Positions 18,156-26,942 of a DNA stretch of 49,532 nt are shown here, one piece after another. The translations under genes and the position numbers were made by a program. The notes below the pieces were generated by a model. The model was not told the origin of the DNA and did no database searches. It worked only from the letters and a program-made list of their open reading frames with translations. Source of the stretch: an uncultured Acetatifactor sp. (GTDB lineage Bacteria; Bacillota; Clostridia; Lachnospirales; Lachnospiraceae); assembly GCA_947588705.1 (NCBI GenBank), contig CANPYT010000012.1:1-49532 (forward strand), in the 5' to 3' direction. Numbering within the stretch: position 1 is the stretch's first letter; each line of letters opens with the position of its first letter.

Positions 18156-18327
18156 CCTGCGCAGGAAAGGCGGAAGCCAAAAGAGAACGCAAGCCCAAAG
18201 CGGCAGGAGCCAGGGACGGCAGGAACGAAAGCGGCACAGAGGAACAGAAGCCTAAAGAGACCTGCGCAGGAAAGGCGGAAGCCAAAAGAGAACGCAAGCC
18301 CAAAGCGGCACTAGCCAGAGACGGCAG
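18156..18327 (+). repeat. Direct repeat: two 67-base copies 105 bases apart
   Basis: Copy 1 is 18156-18222 and copy 2 is 18261-18327, with the first 50 bases identical and only 3 differences in 67. The left copy starts 5 bases after the yigZ stop, and the right copy ends 15 bases before the mgtE start. The duplication therefore lengthened the gap without touching either gene. Confidence 0.9.
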
Positions 18328-18341
18328 AAGGGAGAAGCGCT

Positions 18342-19688
18342 ATGGAAAAGAAAGAAATGCAGGAGCTTCAGGAACTCCTTGAGACCAAGCAGTATACCAG
18401 GCTGCGCCAGTTCCTGGCGGAGCTGAACGAAGCGGATATCGCCGGGTTTATGGAGGAACTGGCGGAGGAAGAAATGCTCAAGGTTTTCCGTATCCTTCCG
18501 AAAGATCTTGCGGCGGATGTATTTTCATATCTGGAAGTGGACAGCCAGCAGCTGATCATTACCTCCCTGTCGGAGAAAGAGGCGGCCAATGTGATCGACA
18601 ATCTGATGGCGGATGACGCGGCGGACCTGCTGGAGGAGATGCCGGCCAATGTGGTGGATAAACTGCTGGAGAACGCCAGGCCGGACACCCGCCAGGCCAT
18701 CAACCATCTGCTGCGGTACCCGGAGGATTCCGCCGGCAGCATTATGACGGTGGAATACGTGGCCCTGAAGGAGAATTTCACAGTGAGGGAGGCCATAGAA
18801 AAGATCCGCACGGTGGGATTGGACAGCGAGACCATCAACATCTGTTATGTGCTGGATGCCAAGCGGCAGCTGGTGGGAACGGTGGCCCTGCGGTATCTGC
18901 TGCTCAGCCGGGAGGACGAGGTCATCGGGGATATCATGCATGAGAATGTGATCTCCATCAACACGCAGATGGACCAGGAGCAGGTGGCGGCCCAGTTTAA
19001 GAAATATGACTTTACCGCCATGCCGGTGGTGGACAATGAGGACCGGATGGTGGGGATCATCACTGTGGATGATATCGTGGATATCATGGAAGAAGAGACT
19101 ACGGAGGACATGGAGAAGATGGCGGCTATTGTGCCAAGCGACAAGCCGTACATGAGGACTTCCGTGTGGGAGACTTATCGGAAAAGGATTCCGTGGCTTT
19201 TGCTTTTGATGGTGTCCGCCACTTTTACCGGCGCGATTATCGGTTCTTTTGAAAAGGCGCTGAGCGTGTATACGGCGCTGACGGTGTTTATCCCCATGCT
19301 GATGGATACCGGGGGAAATGCCGGAGGCCAGGCCAGCGTGACCATTATCCGCGGCCTTTCCCTGGGGGAGATCGAATACCGGGATGTGCCGAGAGTGATC
19401 TGGAAGGAGATCCGGGTGGCAGTGCTGTGCGGCCTGACGCTGGCGGCGGCTAATTTTGCCAAGCTGATGATCTTTGACCGGGTGGGGTTCGCTGTTTCGC
19501 TGACGGTATGCCTGACGCTGGTGGCGGCGGTGCTGATGGCCATGCTGGTGGGCTGCCTGCTCCCGGTGGGGGCAAAGCGGCTGGGATTTGACCCGGCGGT
19601 GATGGCAAGCCCCTTTATCACCACCATCGTGGACGCCCTGTCCCTGCTGGTGTACTTCCGGGTGGCGACAATGGTCTTAGGTATCTGA
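18342..19688 (+). CDS. mgtE: Magnesium transporter MgtE
   Basis: A 448-residue Mg2+ channel/transporter of the inner membrane. The N-terminal MgtE N domain (about 1-125) consists of helical repeats and includes MADDAADLLEEMPANVVDKL. Two CBS domains (about 130-250) act as the magnesium sensor, and five membrane helices follow with the pore motif MDTGGNAGGQAS. The C-terminal SPFITTIVDALSLLVYF is typical. ATG 18342 follows an AAGGGAGA site. Length and domain order match the family, so it should be functional. No Mg-sensing leader RNA is visible; the space is taken by the direct repeat. The strong terminator at 19743-19786 ends it. Confidence 0.95.
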   Translation: MEKKEMQELQELLETKQYTRLRQFLAELNEADIAGFMEELAEEEMLKVFRILPKDLAADVFSYLEVDSQQLIITSLSEKEAANVIDNLMADDAADLLEEMPANVVDKLLENARPDTRQAINHLLRYPEDSAGSIMTVEYVALKENFTVREAIEKIRTVGLDSETINICYVLDAKRQLVGTVALRYLLLSREDEVIGDIMHENVISINTQMDQEQVAAQFKKYDFTAMPVVDNEDRMVGIITVDDIVDIMEEETTEDMEKMAAIVPSDKPYMRTSVWETYRKRIPWLLLLMVSATFTGAIIGSFEKALSVYTALTVFIPMLMDTGGNAGGQASVTIIRGLSLGEIEYRDVPRVIWKEIRVAVLCGLTLAAANFAKLMIFDRVGFAVSLTVCLTLVAAVLMAMLVGCLLPVGAKRLGFDPAVMASPFITTIVDALSLLVYFRVATMVLGI

Positions 19689-19742
19689 GCACAATACCGC
19701 AAAGAGGAAACGATATCTTTTGCCGTAGAATTGGGATATTGC

Positions 19743-19786
19743 AAAATCACCGCTGATCGGAAAGCTGCTGGATCAGCGGTGATTTT
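19743..19786. terminator. Perfect bidirectional terminator
   Basis: A 16-base perfect stem (19743-19758 with 19771-19786; arms begin AAAATCACCGCTGATC) has a 12-base loop. Flanking A's and T's make it work for mgtE and for the minus-strand ABC operon that ends at 19794. Confidence 0.9.
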
Positions 19787-19793
19787 CATTTGT

Positions 19794-21377
19794 TCATATC
19801 ACGAGCCGTTCAAATTCAAGACCATTTACTTCGTTATGGGAGACCATTATTATCGGTCTTTTCTCACGCGTTAATTTGGCTATAAGCACTTCCTCGCCTT
19901 TTGAATCAAGATGGTTCAGCGGCTCGTCAAGTGCAAGGATCGGCGCAGGCTTGAGCATGGAGCGAACAAGCATAATTTTCTTTTTCTCGCCCGGGGATAG
20001 GTTTGCGCCTCCCTCCGAAAGCTCAGAAGAGAGCGGCTTCTTAAATCCCATTTCCCGAAGCAGCGTTTCCGCCTCAGTGAGTTTATCGTCAGGTATGAAC
20101 AGGTTTTCTGCTACGGTTGCGGAAAATATCTGTCCGTCCTGCTCCTGCAGGGAAACCGTAGAGCGTAAACTGCCGCTGTCAAGTATCCTTCCGTTTTCAT
20201 CGGTAATTTCTCCGTTGTCAGGGATGTAAACTCCTGCAAGCAGTGCCAGCAGCGTAGACTTTCCCACGCCGTTGGGCCCTATAATACGTACTCTGCCCGA
20301 AAGCGGAAGAGTGAGATCCCTGTTCTCAAAAATATTTGCTTCGCCATCGGAATATGCAAAGCTTACGTTGTTAAATCTTACCTCTTTAGGGAAAGCTTGA
20401 CTGCCGTTATCTTCCTGTCCCGAATAGAATATCTCAAGCCTTGAGCGAACAACCTTTTCCTCGTGAAGATTCAATATCAGCGATTCAAAATATTGATAAA
20501 ACTCTGTGACCGTCGGCATGATCAGATATCCGGCGAGAAGCGCGCCTATGCCCATATTTCCGCTGACAATGAGCAGAGCGCCGACGGCTATAACCCCGAG
20601 CGGAACGCCATATGCACATAGATACGCAAACATGGAATCTTGAGCGTCCAGCGTATCCTGCTTAGTGCCGGTCTTTTCGGAGTAAGATAAATATCTTTCA
20701 TGCATTCTTCCGATATACCGCTCGCCGATCCCGAAGCCTTTCAAAAAGTCCCGCGCGCTGAATATGGCGTATTCCATTCCTTCGCGGCTTTCCTCATAGT
20801 CAAGTTTAGCTTCTTTTAGCTTTGCCTTGGTCTTGCCGTTGATCGCGGCTCGCAGGAGCGGTATTGCCGCAAGGCCGGACATTGTAAAAATAAAGATCGG
20901 ACTGAACTTCTCGGTCACGAACATTACGATAAGAACCACAATGTAAAGAGTCATGGTAAGCGGGCGGGTCCATTTCTGCATAAGTATGAAGTAGTAGTCC
21001 GTCGTGTCGGTGTCGATCCGTTGAACGAGCGTGGCTGTATCGACTTTTCGCGCGTCTTTCATCGGCAGCTTGAGATATCGGCGGAATATCTGGTTTCCGT
21101 ACCCAAAGCCGAGGCGGGTCATCAAAAGATTTTCCCAAAGCTGGACGGCAGGCTGTGCTAAAACATCCAAAAGAAAAGCAATTGAAAATATGACAAGTCT
21201 CCCTCTGATCCTCGACATATCAAGGCTTAACAGCGCGTCAGCCATATCGCCGATCATCCAGGAGGTTATGACCGGAAGCGTCAGCGAGAGCAGTTCACGA
21301 AAAAAGTGAAGCGCAAAACAAGGGAGCATTTGTCGCACACAATCCCGCTCTATTTGCTTATTGATATTGTTTTTCAC
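19794..21377 (-). CDS. ABC transporter, fused membrane and ATPase domains, subunit B of an unusual pair
   Basis: A 527-residue half-transporter with an N-terminal membrane domain of about six helices (residues 15-300) and a C-terminal ATPase domain. Walker A is GPNGVGKST and Walker B is ILALDEP. The H-loop is VSHNE and the Q-loop lies in VSLQEQDGQIFS. The signature motif is LSPGEKKK in place of LSGGQ, which is atypical. The nucleotide domain is short, about 185 residues. It lies three bases after the gene ending at 21381, so the two form a heterodimer. Codon use is more AT-rich than the neighbours, suggesting transfer. The substrate is unknown; small peptides or drugs are the usual guess for this architecture. 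Confidence 0.85.
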   Translation of the reverse strand: MKNNINKQIERDCVRQMLPCFALHFFRELLSLTLPVITSWMIGDMADALLSLDMSRIRGRLVIFSIAFLLDVLAQPAVQLWENLLMTRLGFGYGNQIFRRYLKLPMKDARKVDTATLVQRIDTDTTDYYFILMQKWTRPLTMTLYIVVLIVMFVTEKFSPIFIFTMSGLAAIPLLRAAINGKTKAKLKEAKLDYEESREGMEYAIFSARDFLKGFGIGERYIGRMHERYLSYSEKTGTKQDTLDAQDSMFAYLCAYGVPLGVIAVGALLIVSGNMGIGALLAGYLIMPTVTEFYQYFESLILNLHEEKVVRSRLEIFYSGQEDNGSQAFPKEVRFNNVSFAYSDGEANIFENRDLTLPLSGRVRIIGPNGVGKSTLLALLAGVYIPDNGEITDENGRILDSGSLRSTVSLQEQDGQIFSATVAENLFIPDDKLTEAETLLREMGFKKPLSSELSEGGANLSPGEKKKIMLVRSMLKPAPILALDEPLNHLDSKGEEVLIAKLTREKRPIIMVSHNEVNGLEFERLVI

Positions 21378-21380
21378 GCT

Positions 21381-22880
21381 TTATTCGCCCCCTTTCAAAG
21401 CTACAACGTTATCCCATTCGACAGGCATATCCGTTTGGTGGCTTACCGCCAGGACCGCGCCGCGGTATCCGATGATAAGTTTATATAGGTATTCCTGCGC
21501 TTTCGCGTCGAGGTGGTTTGTAGGCTCGTCAAGAATAAGAAGCTCCGCGTCACGGGCAAACGCTGACGCAAGGTAAAACTTTTTTCTCTGCCCCATCGAC
21601 CACTCTAAAAGCGGTTTTTCGAGGATGCTTTCCGTAATCTCAAATCCGCATAAACATTCTTGCATGATGTTGCTGTTTACGGCTTTTTCTTTGAGAAGAT
21701 CGTCTAAAAGCTCAATACCTGTAAGAGTGATGTCAGCCTCCTCCTGCATAGCGAACGCGATCTTTCCAGTACCGACAAAGACTGTTCCGCCATCGGCGGG
21801 AATGAGTCCTAAAACAATCCTGAGAAGCGTACTTTTGCCGCTGCCGTTGGGCCCGCTGATAAGTACGCGCTCGCCGTCACGCACAGAGAGAGAAACATCA
21901 TTAAGGACAGGCTCCTCACGATAGGTCTTATGTATGTGCGAAACTTCAAGCAGCGCACGGTCTGTGCACTGAAGCTCGGGAATCGGGGACTCGGCAAGCT
22001 GCTTCTTGGCGACCTGATACTCAAAGCGCTTCTGCATTGTATCGAGCAGACTGTTTACAGAACCAAAAAGATAGCTGCTCAAAATGATAATTACCGGCGT
22101 GTCCGAAACGTTAAGACCGCCATAGAGGACAAAAAGACCTATTATCACGTAGCTCCCGTAACGCAAAGCGCCGTCAACAAACTGAAATACTATCGTTTCG
22201 ACCGTACCTGCCTTTTCGGCGCGAAATCCCGCCTTGACCATGCCGTCGGAGATGCTATCGAGCTTTTTTGCGAACCAATCCTCTTGTTTATAGGATTTCA
22301 GCGTTGCAAGGCCGTCACATCCCTGAATCAGCCAACTATCGTAATTCTCCTCAGCGTCATTGGTCTGCTTATATATCTCTTTGGCCCACTTTTCATAGAC
22401 GACAGTGGGAAGAAGCTGCAAAAAACTCAGGGCAAACAGCAAAAGCCCGAGCAAAAGATGCGCACGGCATAAAAGCAGTGCCGCGCCGAGCATGATACCA
22501 ACGCCCTCAACCGCTGACGGCAGTGATGATTGATAATATTCCGCAACAGTATCCGCGTCGTTTGATAATCGGACGTCAAGTTCGCCGATACTCTCGACGT
22601 TTATCCTGTGCCGGATAATATCGCCGTAAAGCTTTTCACGGTAGTTCTGGCGGTCAGACCGTAAAAAATGTCCGAGGGTTTTACGGAAGATATAGATGAC
22701 AGGCAGCCCTATAACGAGAATCGTCGTAAGATATAGTGTAGCGCGAAGAGCAGCTCCGCCGTCCGACTCTATTGCGGAATCCAGAAGAGCGGAAACAAGC
22801 CAACCGCATATTAATGTATAGGCAAAGAGGAAAAGGTGATAAAGAGTTCCCCAAAAGCTTGATTTTTTGAAGCTGTTCAT
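21381..22880 (-). CDS. ABC transporter, fused membrane and ATPase domains, subunit A of an unusual pair
   Basis: A 499-residue half-transporter. ATG 22880 follows GGAGG by five bases. The membrane domain spans about residues 10-290. The ATPase domain has Walker A GPNGSGKST, Walker B LLILDEPTNHLD and H-loop VSHQT. The signature is WSMGQRKK, again not the classical LSGGQ, and the A-loop/Q-loop region is reduced (FAMQEEADITL). With the downstream partner it should form a two-subunit exporter with altered catalytic sites in both halves. The gap upstream (22881-23470) holds no clear gene but some peptide-like fragments. The call of ABC exporter is firm. The substrate is open. Confidence 0.85.
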   Translation of the reverse strand: MNSFKKSSFWGTLYHLFLFAYTLICGWLVSALLDSAIESDGGAALRATLYLTTILVIGLPVIYIFRKTLGHFLRSDRQNYREKLYGDIIRHRINVESIGELDVRLSNDADTVAEYYQSSLPSAVEGVGIMLGAALLLCRAHLLLGLLLFALSFLQLLPTVVYEKWAKEIYKQTNDAEENYDSWLIQGCDGLATLKSYKQEDWFAKKLDSISDGMVKAGFRAEKAGTVETIVFQFVDGALRYGSYVIIGLFVLYGGLNVSDTPVIIILSSYLFGSVNSLLDTMQKRFEYQVAKKQLAESPIPELQCTDRALLEVSHIHKTYREEPVLNDVSLSVRDGERVLISGPNGSGKSTLLRIVLGLIPADGGTVFVGTGKIAFAMQEEADITLTGIELLDDLLKEKAVNSNIMQECLCGFEITESILEKPLLEWSMGQRKKFYLASAFARDAELLILDEPTNHLDAKAQEYLYKLIIGYRGAVLAVSHQTDMPVEWDNVVALKGGE

Positions 22881-23470
22881 AAGTTCCTCCGATATTTATC
22901 CAGTGTTTATCCAGCGTGTGACAATATCATAATATACAATCCAATTCGGATAACCATAAACGATTCATTTGTTGACGGCGATTTCTGGCGAATAAAAGTC
23001 ATCGTCCAAGTGGTCAGGCAAGCATAGCTGACTGCTGAATTTCCAGTCCGTTTTCTGCTATGTGCTTTTGCCGCGTATAATCATTATGGTTATCTGCGGA
23101 AGTAATAATAACATAGTTTTAAAAACACATCAACCAATTTTGTTGTGTTAGTACGTGTCAAGATACTCCTTTGCGTGTACTTGCTGGAGAGAAACATCTC
23201 GCCGCGCGATCTATTCCTCTCCGGCAAATCTGAAAAGGGCATGCCCATACCATGAAACAGTAAGTCCTTTCAAATCAGTGGTGTGGGGAGTAAAGGGAAA
23301 CCAGGACGGGGAAAGCGTTAGCTGCATAGAGCCAGAAGCGCTTTGCCAGCGGCCTGAGAGGGGGGTAGAATGAAAATACTACCTTTTCTTTGTCAGGGTG
23401 GTATGGAAAAGACAGCGCAGCCGTGATAGCATGAGAGTGTACTTGAAGGGAAAGGGCTAGGACGAGACAG
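22881..23470. other. Gap of about 590 bases with gene relics and no convincing gene
   Basis: On the minus strand a frame from ATG 23114 (MLLLLPQITI...) meets a TAG after 18 codons, then continues without start as TDWKFSSQLCLPDHLDDDFY... to a stop at 22965. On the plus strand an 18-codon frame (MKILPFLCQGGMEKTAQP, 23370-23426) has GAGGGGGG in front. Two 11-base direct repeats (CTGGATAAA type) lie near 22890-22915 next to the ABC start. The AT-rich left half probably holds the ABC promoter. Confidence 0.4.
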
Positions 23471-23580
23471 CGGCCAGCCAGCGGCCAGTCAAAGGCCAGC
23501 CAGCGGTTAGCCAGAGGCCAGTCAGCGGTTAGCCAGAGGCCAGCCAGCAGTTAGTCAGAGGCCAGCCAGCGGACCGTCAG
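23471..23580 (+). repeat. Five 22-base tandem units before a membrane-regulator gene
   Basis: Units start at 23471, 23493, 23515, 23537 and 23559 with consensus AGGCCAGCCAGCGGTTAGCC plus AG. They differ by one to five bases. The array ends about 40 bases before the ribosome site of the regulator gene. Confidence 0.9.
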
Positions 23581-23629
23581 AGGGCGGACAGGCGCTGTGC
23601 CAGACGCAGGGGCAGAAAGGGAGGAAAAC

Positions 23630-24403
23630 ATGGAAAGTATGGGAAGGTGGATGAAACAGATACGGAAGATCGCAGGGAACAGGCTGACGCTTCTATTGGT
23701 CGGGCTGTTTGCCGGGGGAGCGGCGCTGGCGGCAGCGGCGGCTGGGGGAGTTTCCGGGCTGTACCGGTATCTGGATCCGGGGCTTGCCGGATGCCTGGCG
23801 GCGGTGTTTTTGTTCCTGATGTGGGCCGTGGGGCTCTTAAAGGATTTTGTCAATGGATTCCGGCTGGTGTTCTACCCCAGGAAGGACGTCACCCGGATGG
23901 AACTGCAGAAGGCGGCAAAAGCCATGGAAGCGGCAAGGCGGATCTCGGCGCTGGAAGGACTGCTGGGGGTGACGGTGTATCTGGTGAACGGCCTGTACCG
24001 CATGGATGAGCCCTCCCGGATCTTGGGCCCTTACTTGTCTCTGATCCTTCTGACAGTGCTCTACACGGGGATTTTTTCCCTGGTGGCGCTGCCGGTCCGG
24101 GTGAAGCTGGAAAACATGACGGTCTCTTTTATGGAGGAGGCGCCGGAGGGAGAAGACGGGCTGGAGGACGCCCAGACCGTGTATTTTAAGCTCCGGGCCA
24201 TGGGGCTTACGGACAGGGAGGCGGAGGTGGCGCGGCTGGTATGTCTTGGGATGGCCAACAAGGAGGTCGGGCAGATGCTGTATATTTCCGACGCCACGGT
24301 AAAAAAACACATGACCCACATTCTGGAAAAGACCGGGTGTGACAGCCGGGAGGCGCTGACAGAGCTTGTGCGCCAGGAAAGCGCCCTAAAGAATGGGGGT
24401 TAA
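23630..24403 (+). CDS. Membrane-anchored LuxR-type transcription regulator
   Basis: A 257-residue protein. ATG 23630 has GGGAGG five bases upstream. Four hydrophobic segments fill the first 150 residues or so (for example LTLLLVGLFAGGAALAAAAA and LAAVFLFLMWAVGLL). A C-terminal LuxR/GerE helix-turn-helix follows (LTDREAEVARLVCLGMANKE, then ISDATVKKHMTHILEKTG). DNA binding from a membrane-bound position is implied. It has no receiver domain and is followed six bases later by the first ABC permease, so it probably controls that exporter or senses its substrate or envelope state. The HTH is a firm call. The sensing role is inference. Confidence 0.85.
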   Translation: MESMGRWMKQIRKIAGNRLTLLLVGLFAGGAALAAAAAGGVSGLYRYLDPGLAGCLAAVFLFLMWAVGLLKDFVNGFRLVFYPRKDVTRMELQKAAKAMEAARRISALEGLLGVTVYLVNGLYRMDEPSRILGPYLSLILLTVLYTGIFSLVALPVRVKLENMTVSFMEEAPEGEDGLEDAQTVYFKLRAMGLTDREAEVARLVCLGMANKEVGQMLYISDATVKKHMTHILEKTGCDSREALTELVRQESALKNGG

Positions 24404-24408
24404 ACGGT

Positions 24409-25245
24409 ATGGCGGCGGGCAAGGGAGGCCGGGGGATCCTGGCCGCGCAGTTAAAGCAGGTCTTCTGTTCCAAAATGTTCTGGGCGGCAAGCCTGTTACT
24501 GTTTTTTACCTATCTGTATTCTGCGGAAATCGAGTTCCGTTTCCTGGCTGGAACGGGCGGCTTTTCGGCGGGAGCCTGGCAGGAGAAGCAGTTGGAGGCG
24601 GCGGGATATTGCGAAGGGATCATAAGCTTTTTCCTGCCAATAGGGGCCGTGCTGCCCTATGCGCTGTCCTATCGGAGGGAGCGGGACAGCGGATACCGGG
24701 TCTTGATGGCGTTAAAGGCGTCCGGCGGCGCTTATCGGCGCTCAAAGCTGCTGGCAGTGGCGGCCTCGGGGGCCGGGGCAGCCTGCATCCCCTTTCTGTG
24801 CTGGCTTCCTGTGAGCCTTTGGATGGGGGCGGGCCAGACCTGGGGGATGGGGGAAGCCGACGGATCCGGGGGAGCCTGGGTATGGCATAAAATCGGGGAA
24901 AATCTGCCGCCTCTCCTGGGGCATCCCACCCTTTTAGTCCTTTTGTACCTGGGAAACCAGATGCTGGTGGCGGCCGCCTTTGCAGTGTTTGCCCTGGGGG
25001 TCAGCGCCGTGGCAAGAAACCGGTATCTGGCGGTGATAGCGCCGATAGGGTTTGGGATGTTCACCGAACTGGCGGTGGACAATTTCCTGGCCCGCAGGTT
25101 TTTTGCCTCCTATTCGTGGAATGGGCTCACGCTGCCGATGCTTGGGATGATGCCCCTTTGGCATCACGGGCTTTATATATTTCTCCTGTTTGGTTTGGGG
25201 ATCGGGCTGTTCCTGGGAGGTGACAGGTATGCTGAGAAGGCTTAG
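24409..25245 (+). CDS. ABC-2 type permease-like membrane protein 1
   Basis: A 278-residue protein with about six membrane helices: one near residue 20-42, a pair around 70-90 and 110-135, then three to the end. ATG 24409 lies five bases after the regulator's stop. It has no ATPase motif and no named permease signature. The gene order (regulator, two permeases, ATPase) makes an ABC-2 type exporter subunit the best reading. The soluble stretch with many glycine and tryptophan residues around 150-175 would lie outside or between helices. Its 3' end overlaps the next gene by 17 bases. Confidence 0.65.
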   Translation: MAAGKGGRGILAAQLKQVFCSKMFWAASLLLFFTYLYSAEIEFRFLAGTGGFSAGAWQEKQLEAAGYCEGIISFFLPIGAVLPYALSYRRERDSGYRVLMALKASGGAYRRSKLLAVAASGAGAACIPFLCWLPVSLWMGAGQTWGMGEADGSGGAWVWHKIGENLPPLLGHPTLLVLLYLGNQMLVAAAFAVFALGVSAVARNRYLAVIAPIGFGMFTELAVDNFLARRFFASYSWNGLTLPMLGMMPLWHHGLYIFLLFGLGIGLFLGGDRYAEKA

Positions 25246-26029
25246 GGCGGAAGCCGCAAACGGCAGGTACGGGATCCGGGCAGCGCTGTGGCTGGCCCTT
25301 TCCCCCTTTGTCTGCGCCGCCTGCCGCTATGGGTTCGGCCTGGCGCACCCCGGGGCGGGAGGGGCGGAGCTTTTAGTCTGGGTGCTGGACGACCCCAATT
25401 ATGTGTTGATGATTTTTACTTTCCTGCTCTTAGCCTTTACAGCGGCCAAGGACGGCGGGGACGGCCGATATCCTGTGCTTCTGCGCCAGAAAAGCCGGGG
25501 CGGGGCGCTGGCGGTCAGGCTGGGGGCGATGATGACGGCAGGGAGCCTTGGATTGCTCGTGCAGGCAGGGAGCCTGCTTGTTTGGGGCCAAGGGCTTCCG
25601 GCCCGGGAGAGGCTGTATCCCTTGGCGGGAAGTATTGGCCGGGTGGTCTGCTGTCAATTGCTGAATATCTCGTCTTACATGATGGCCATCCTGCTGTTGC
25701 GGGAGATCTTCCACAGGCTGTTTCGCGGCGCGGGGGTGGAATTTCTCTGTACCATGCTGCTCCCCCTGGCGACTCGCGCGGCGGTGTTAAATTATAACAC
25801 CCGTTTGGTTTTGCTCAGCCCCTGGGGGAGCATCGCCTATACGCTGGCCTATAATCTGCCCGGAAAACAGACAGTCAACGGGCTCGGCGTCCTGGCGGAG
25901 GTGGAGCGGGCAGATTACCGCTTTTTCTGGCAGTACTGGCTGGCCGTGCTGGCGGTGCTTTTTGGCGTCGCCCTCTGGCTGGAAAGGAACAGGGATTACG
26001 TGTTTGAACAGCACAGACGGGCAGGGTGA
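25229..26029 (+). CDS. ABC-2 type permease-like membrane protein 2
   Basis: A 266-residue membrane protein. ATG 25229, with GGAGGTGA upstream inside the previous gene, is clearly better than the longer frame from 25190. About six hydrophobic segments are seen, with a short basic N-terminus (MLRRLRAEAANGRYG). An acidic loop follows the second helix (WVLDDPNYVLM). It resembles its upstream neighbour only in layout. The overlap of start and stop signals translational coupling, so the two probably form a heterodimeric channel. I assign no substrate. Confidence 0.65.
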   Translation: MLRRLRAEAANGRYGIRAALWLALSPFVCAACRYGFGLAHPGAGGAELLVWVLDDPNYVLMIFTFLLLAFTAAKDGGDGRYPVLLRQKSRGGALAVRLGAMMTAGSLGLLVQAGSLLVWGQGLPARERLYPLAGSIGRVVCCQLLNISSYMMAILLLREIFHRLFRGAGVEFLCTMLLPLATRAAVLNYNTRLVLLSPWGSIAYTLAYNLPGKQTVNGLGVLAEVERADYRFFWQYWLAVLAVLFGVALWLERNRDYVFEQHRRAG

Positions 26030-26145
26030 TCCTGCCCGGCGGGAAACGCAAGGAAAGCAGAGGAGAAATGGGAAAGCACAGGAGAAAAACAGGGAAAGGC
26101 GCAAAACGCGGGAAGCGAAAAGGACGCGGAAAGGAAGGCGGGTCG

Positions 26146-26808
26146 ATGGAATATCAGGCGGGAGAGGGGCTCATGGTGGAACTTCGCCATGTGCGGAAAG
26201 CGTATCAAAAAAATATCCTGTTCACAGACTGTAACTTACAGGTTCCCAGAGGACAGATCTGCGGGCTGATAGGGCCAAACGGCAGGGGAAAGAGCGTACT
26301 GTTTAAGATGATCTGCGGCCTGGCCAGGCCGGATGGCGGCGAGATCTGGGTGGACGGGGAAAGGTTAAGGAAGGGGAGGTTCCCGGATGGAATCGGGGTG
26401 ATTCTGGATACCTCCGGTTTTCTGCCGGGGGAGACGGGCTTTCGCAACCTGGAGCTCCTGGCGCAGATCCGCGGAAAAGCGTCAAAAGCCCGGTTAAGAG
26501 AGCAGATGGCCCAGGTGGGGCTGGATCCCGGGCGAAAGACCAGGGTGGAAAAGTACTCCCTGGGAATGAAGCAGCGGCTTGCCATGGCCCAGGCGCTGAT
26601 GGAGGATCCCAGGCTCCTGATCCTGGACGAGCCCTTTGAATCCGTGGACGCTGAGGGCGTGGCGGAGCTGACCGGGCTTTTAAAGGAGAAAAACGAACGG
26701 GAGGGCGTCACGATCCTTTTGACCGCCCACAACAGCCGGGAGCTGGCTTCGCTCTGCCACAAGGCGTACAGGATCCGGGACGGGCGGCTGGAGGAGACGG
26801 ACGTCTGA
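26146..26808 (+). CDS. ABC transporter ATP-binding protein
   Basis: The 220-residue ATPase that powers the exporter formed with the two preceding proteins. Walker A is GPNGRGKSV, the signature is YSLGMKQRLAMAQAL (as in drug and antibiotic exporters of the BcrA/NatA kind), Walker B is LLILDEPFE and the H-loop is TAHNS. ATG 26146 follows GGAAGG; an in-frame run of basic codons upstream (26026-26145, a Lys/Arg-rich polypurine tract) is probably not translated, and ATG 26173 is another option. The chain is short at its C-terminus compared with typical 300-residue members, with no regulatory extension. It is the last gene of the operon. Confidence 0.88.
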   Translation: MEYQAGEGLMVELRHVRKAYQKNILFTDCNLQVPRGQICGLIGPNGRGKSVLFKMICGLARPDGGEIWVDGERLRKGRFPDGIGVILDTSGFLPGETGFRNLELLAQIRGKASKARLREQMAQVGLDPGRKTRVEKYSLGMKQRLAMAQALMEDPRLLILDEPFESVDAEGVAELTGLLKEKNEREGVTILLTAHNSRELASLCHKAYRIRDGRLEETDV

Positions 26809-26942
26809 GGCCGGGCGGCGGCCGGTAAAGTCAGGGCGCATTGCCTGAAAAGAAAGGGAAGATTAAGCAAAATTTAATGGAATTGTGTGCGCGGTTGTGG
26901 TAAAATATCAATACTGAACAATTAAACAAACGGGAAGTCGCG

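Noticed and set aside
18099..18314. Open frame with repeated RRKPKENASPKR-type segments
   Set aside because: Made by the 105-base duplication. No start signal, and it overlaps the yigZ end.
18120..18341. Magnesium riboswitch upstream of mgtE
   Set aside because: The space is filled by a direct repeat, and I see no M-box-like conserved core.
23155..23373. 72-codon plus-strand frame in the gap before the LuxR-type gene
   Set aside because: GTG start without a ribosome site, and the sequence resembles no protein I know.
23330..23395. Possible remnant of a group II intron 3' end
   Set aside because: A GAGCC...GGCCT stretch and a GGTAG/CTACC hairpin recall domains V and VI, but the catalytic bases and GAAA loop are missing and no reverse transcriptase or 5' end is present.
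26026..26145. Basic N-terminal extension of the ABC ATPase
   Set aside because: Open in frame but Lys/Arg-rich, made of polypurine repeats, and a better start with a ribosome site exists at 26146.
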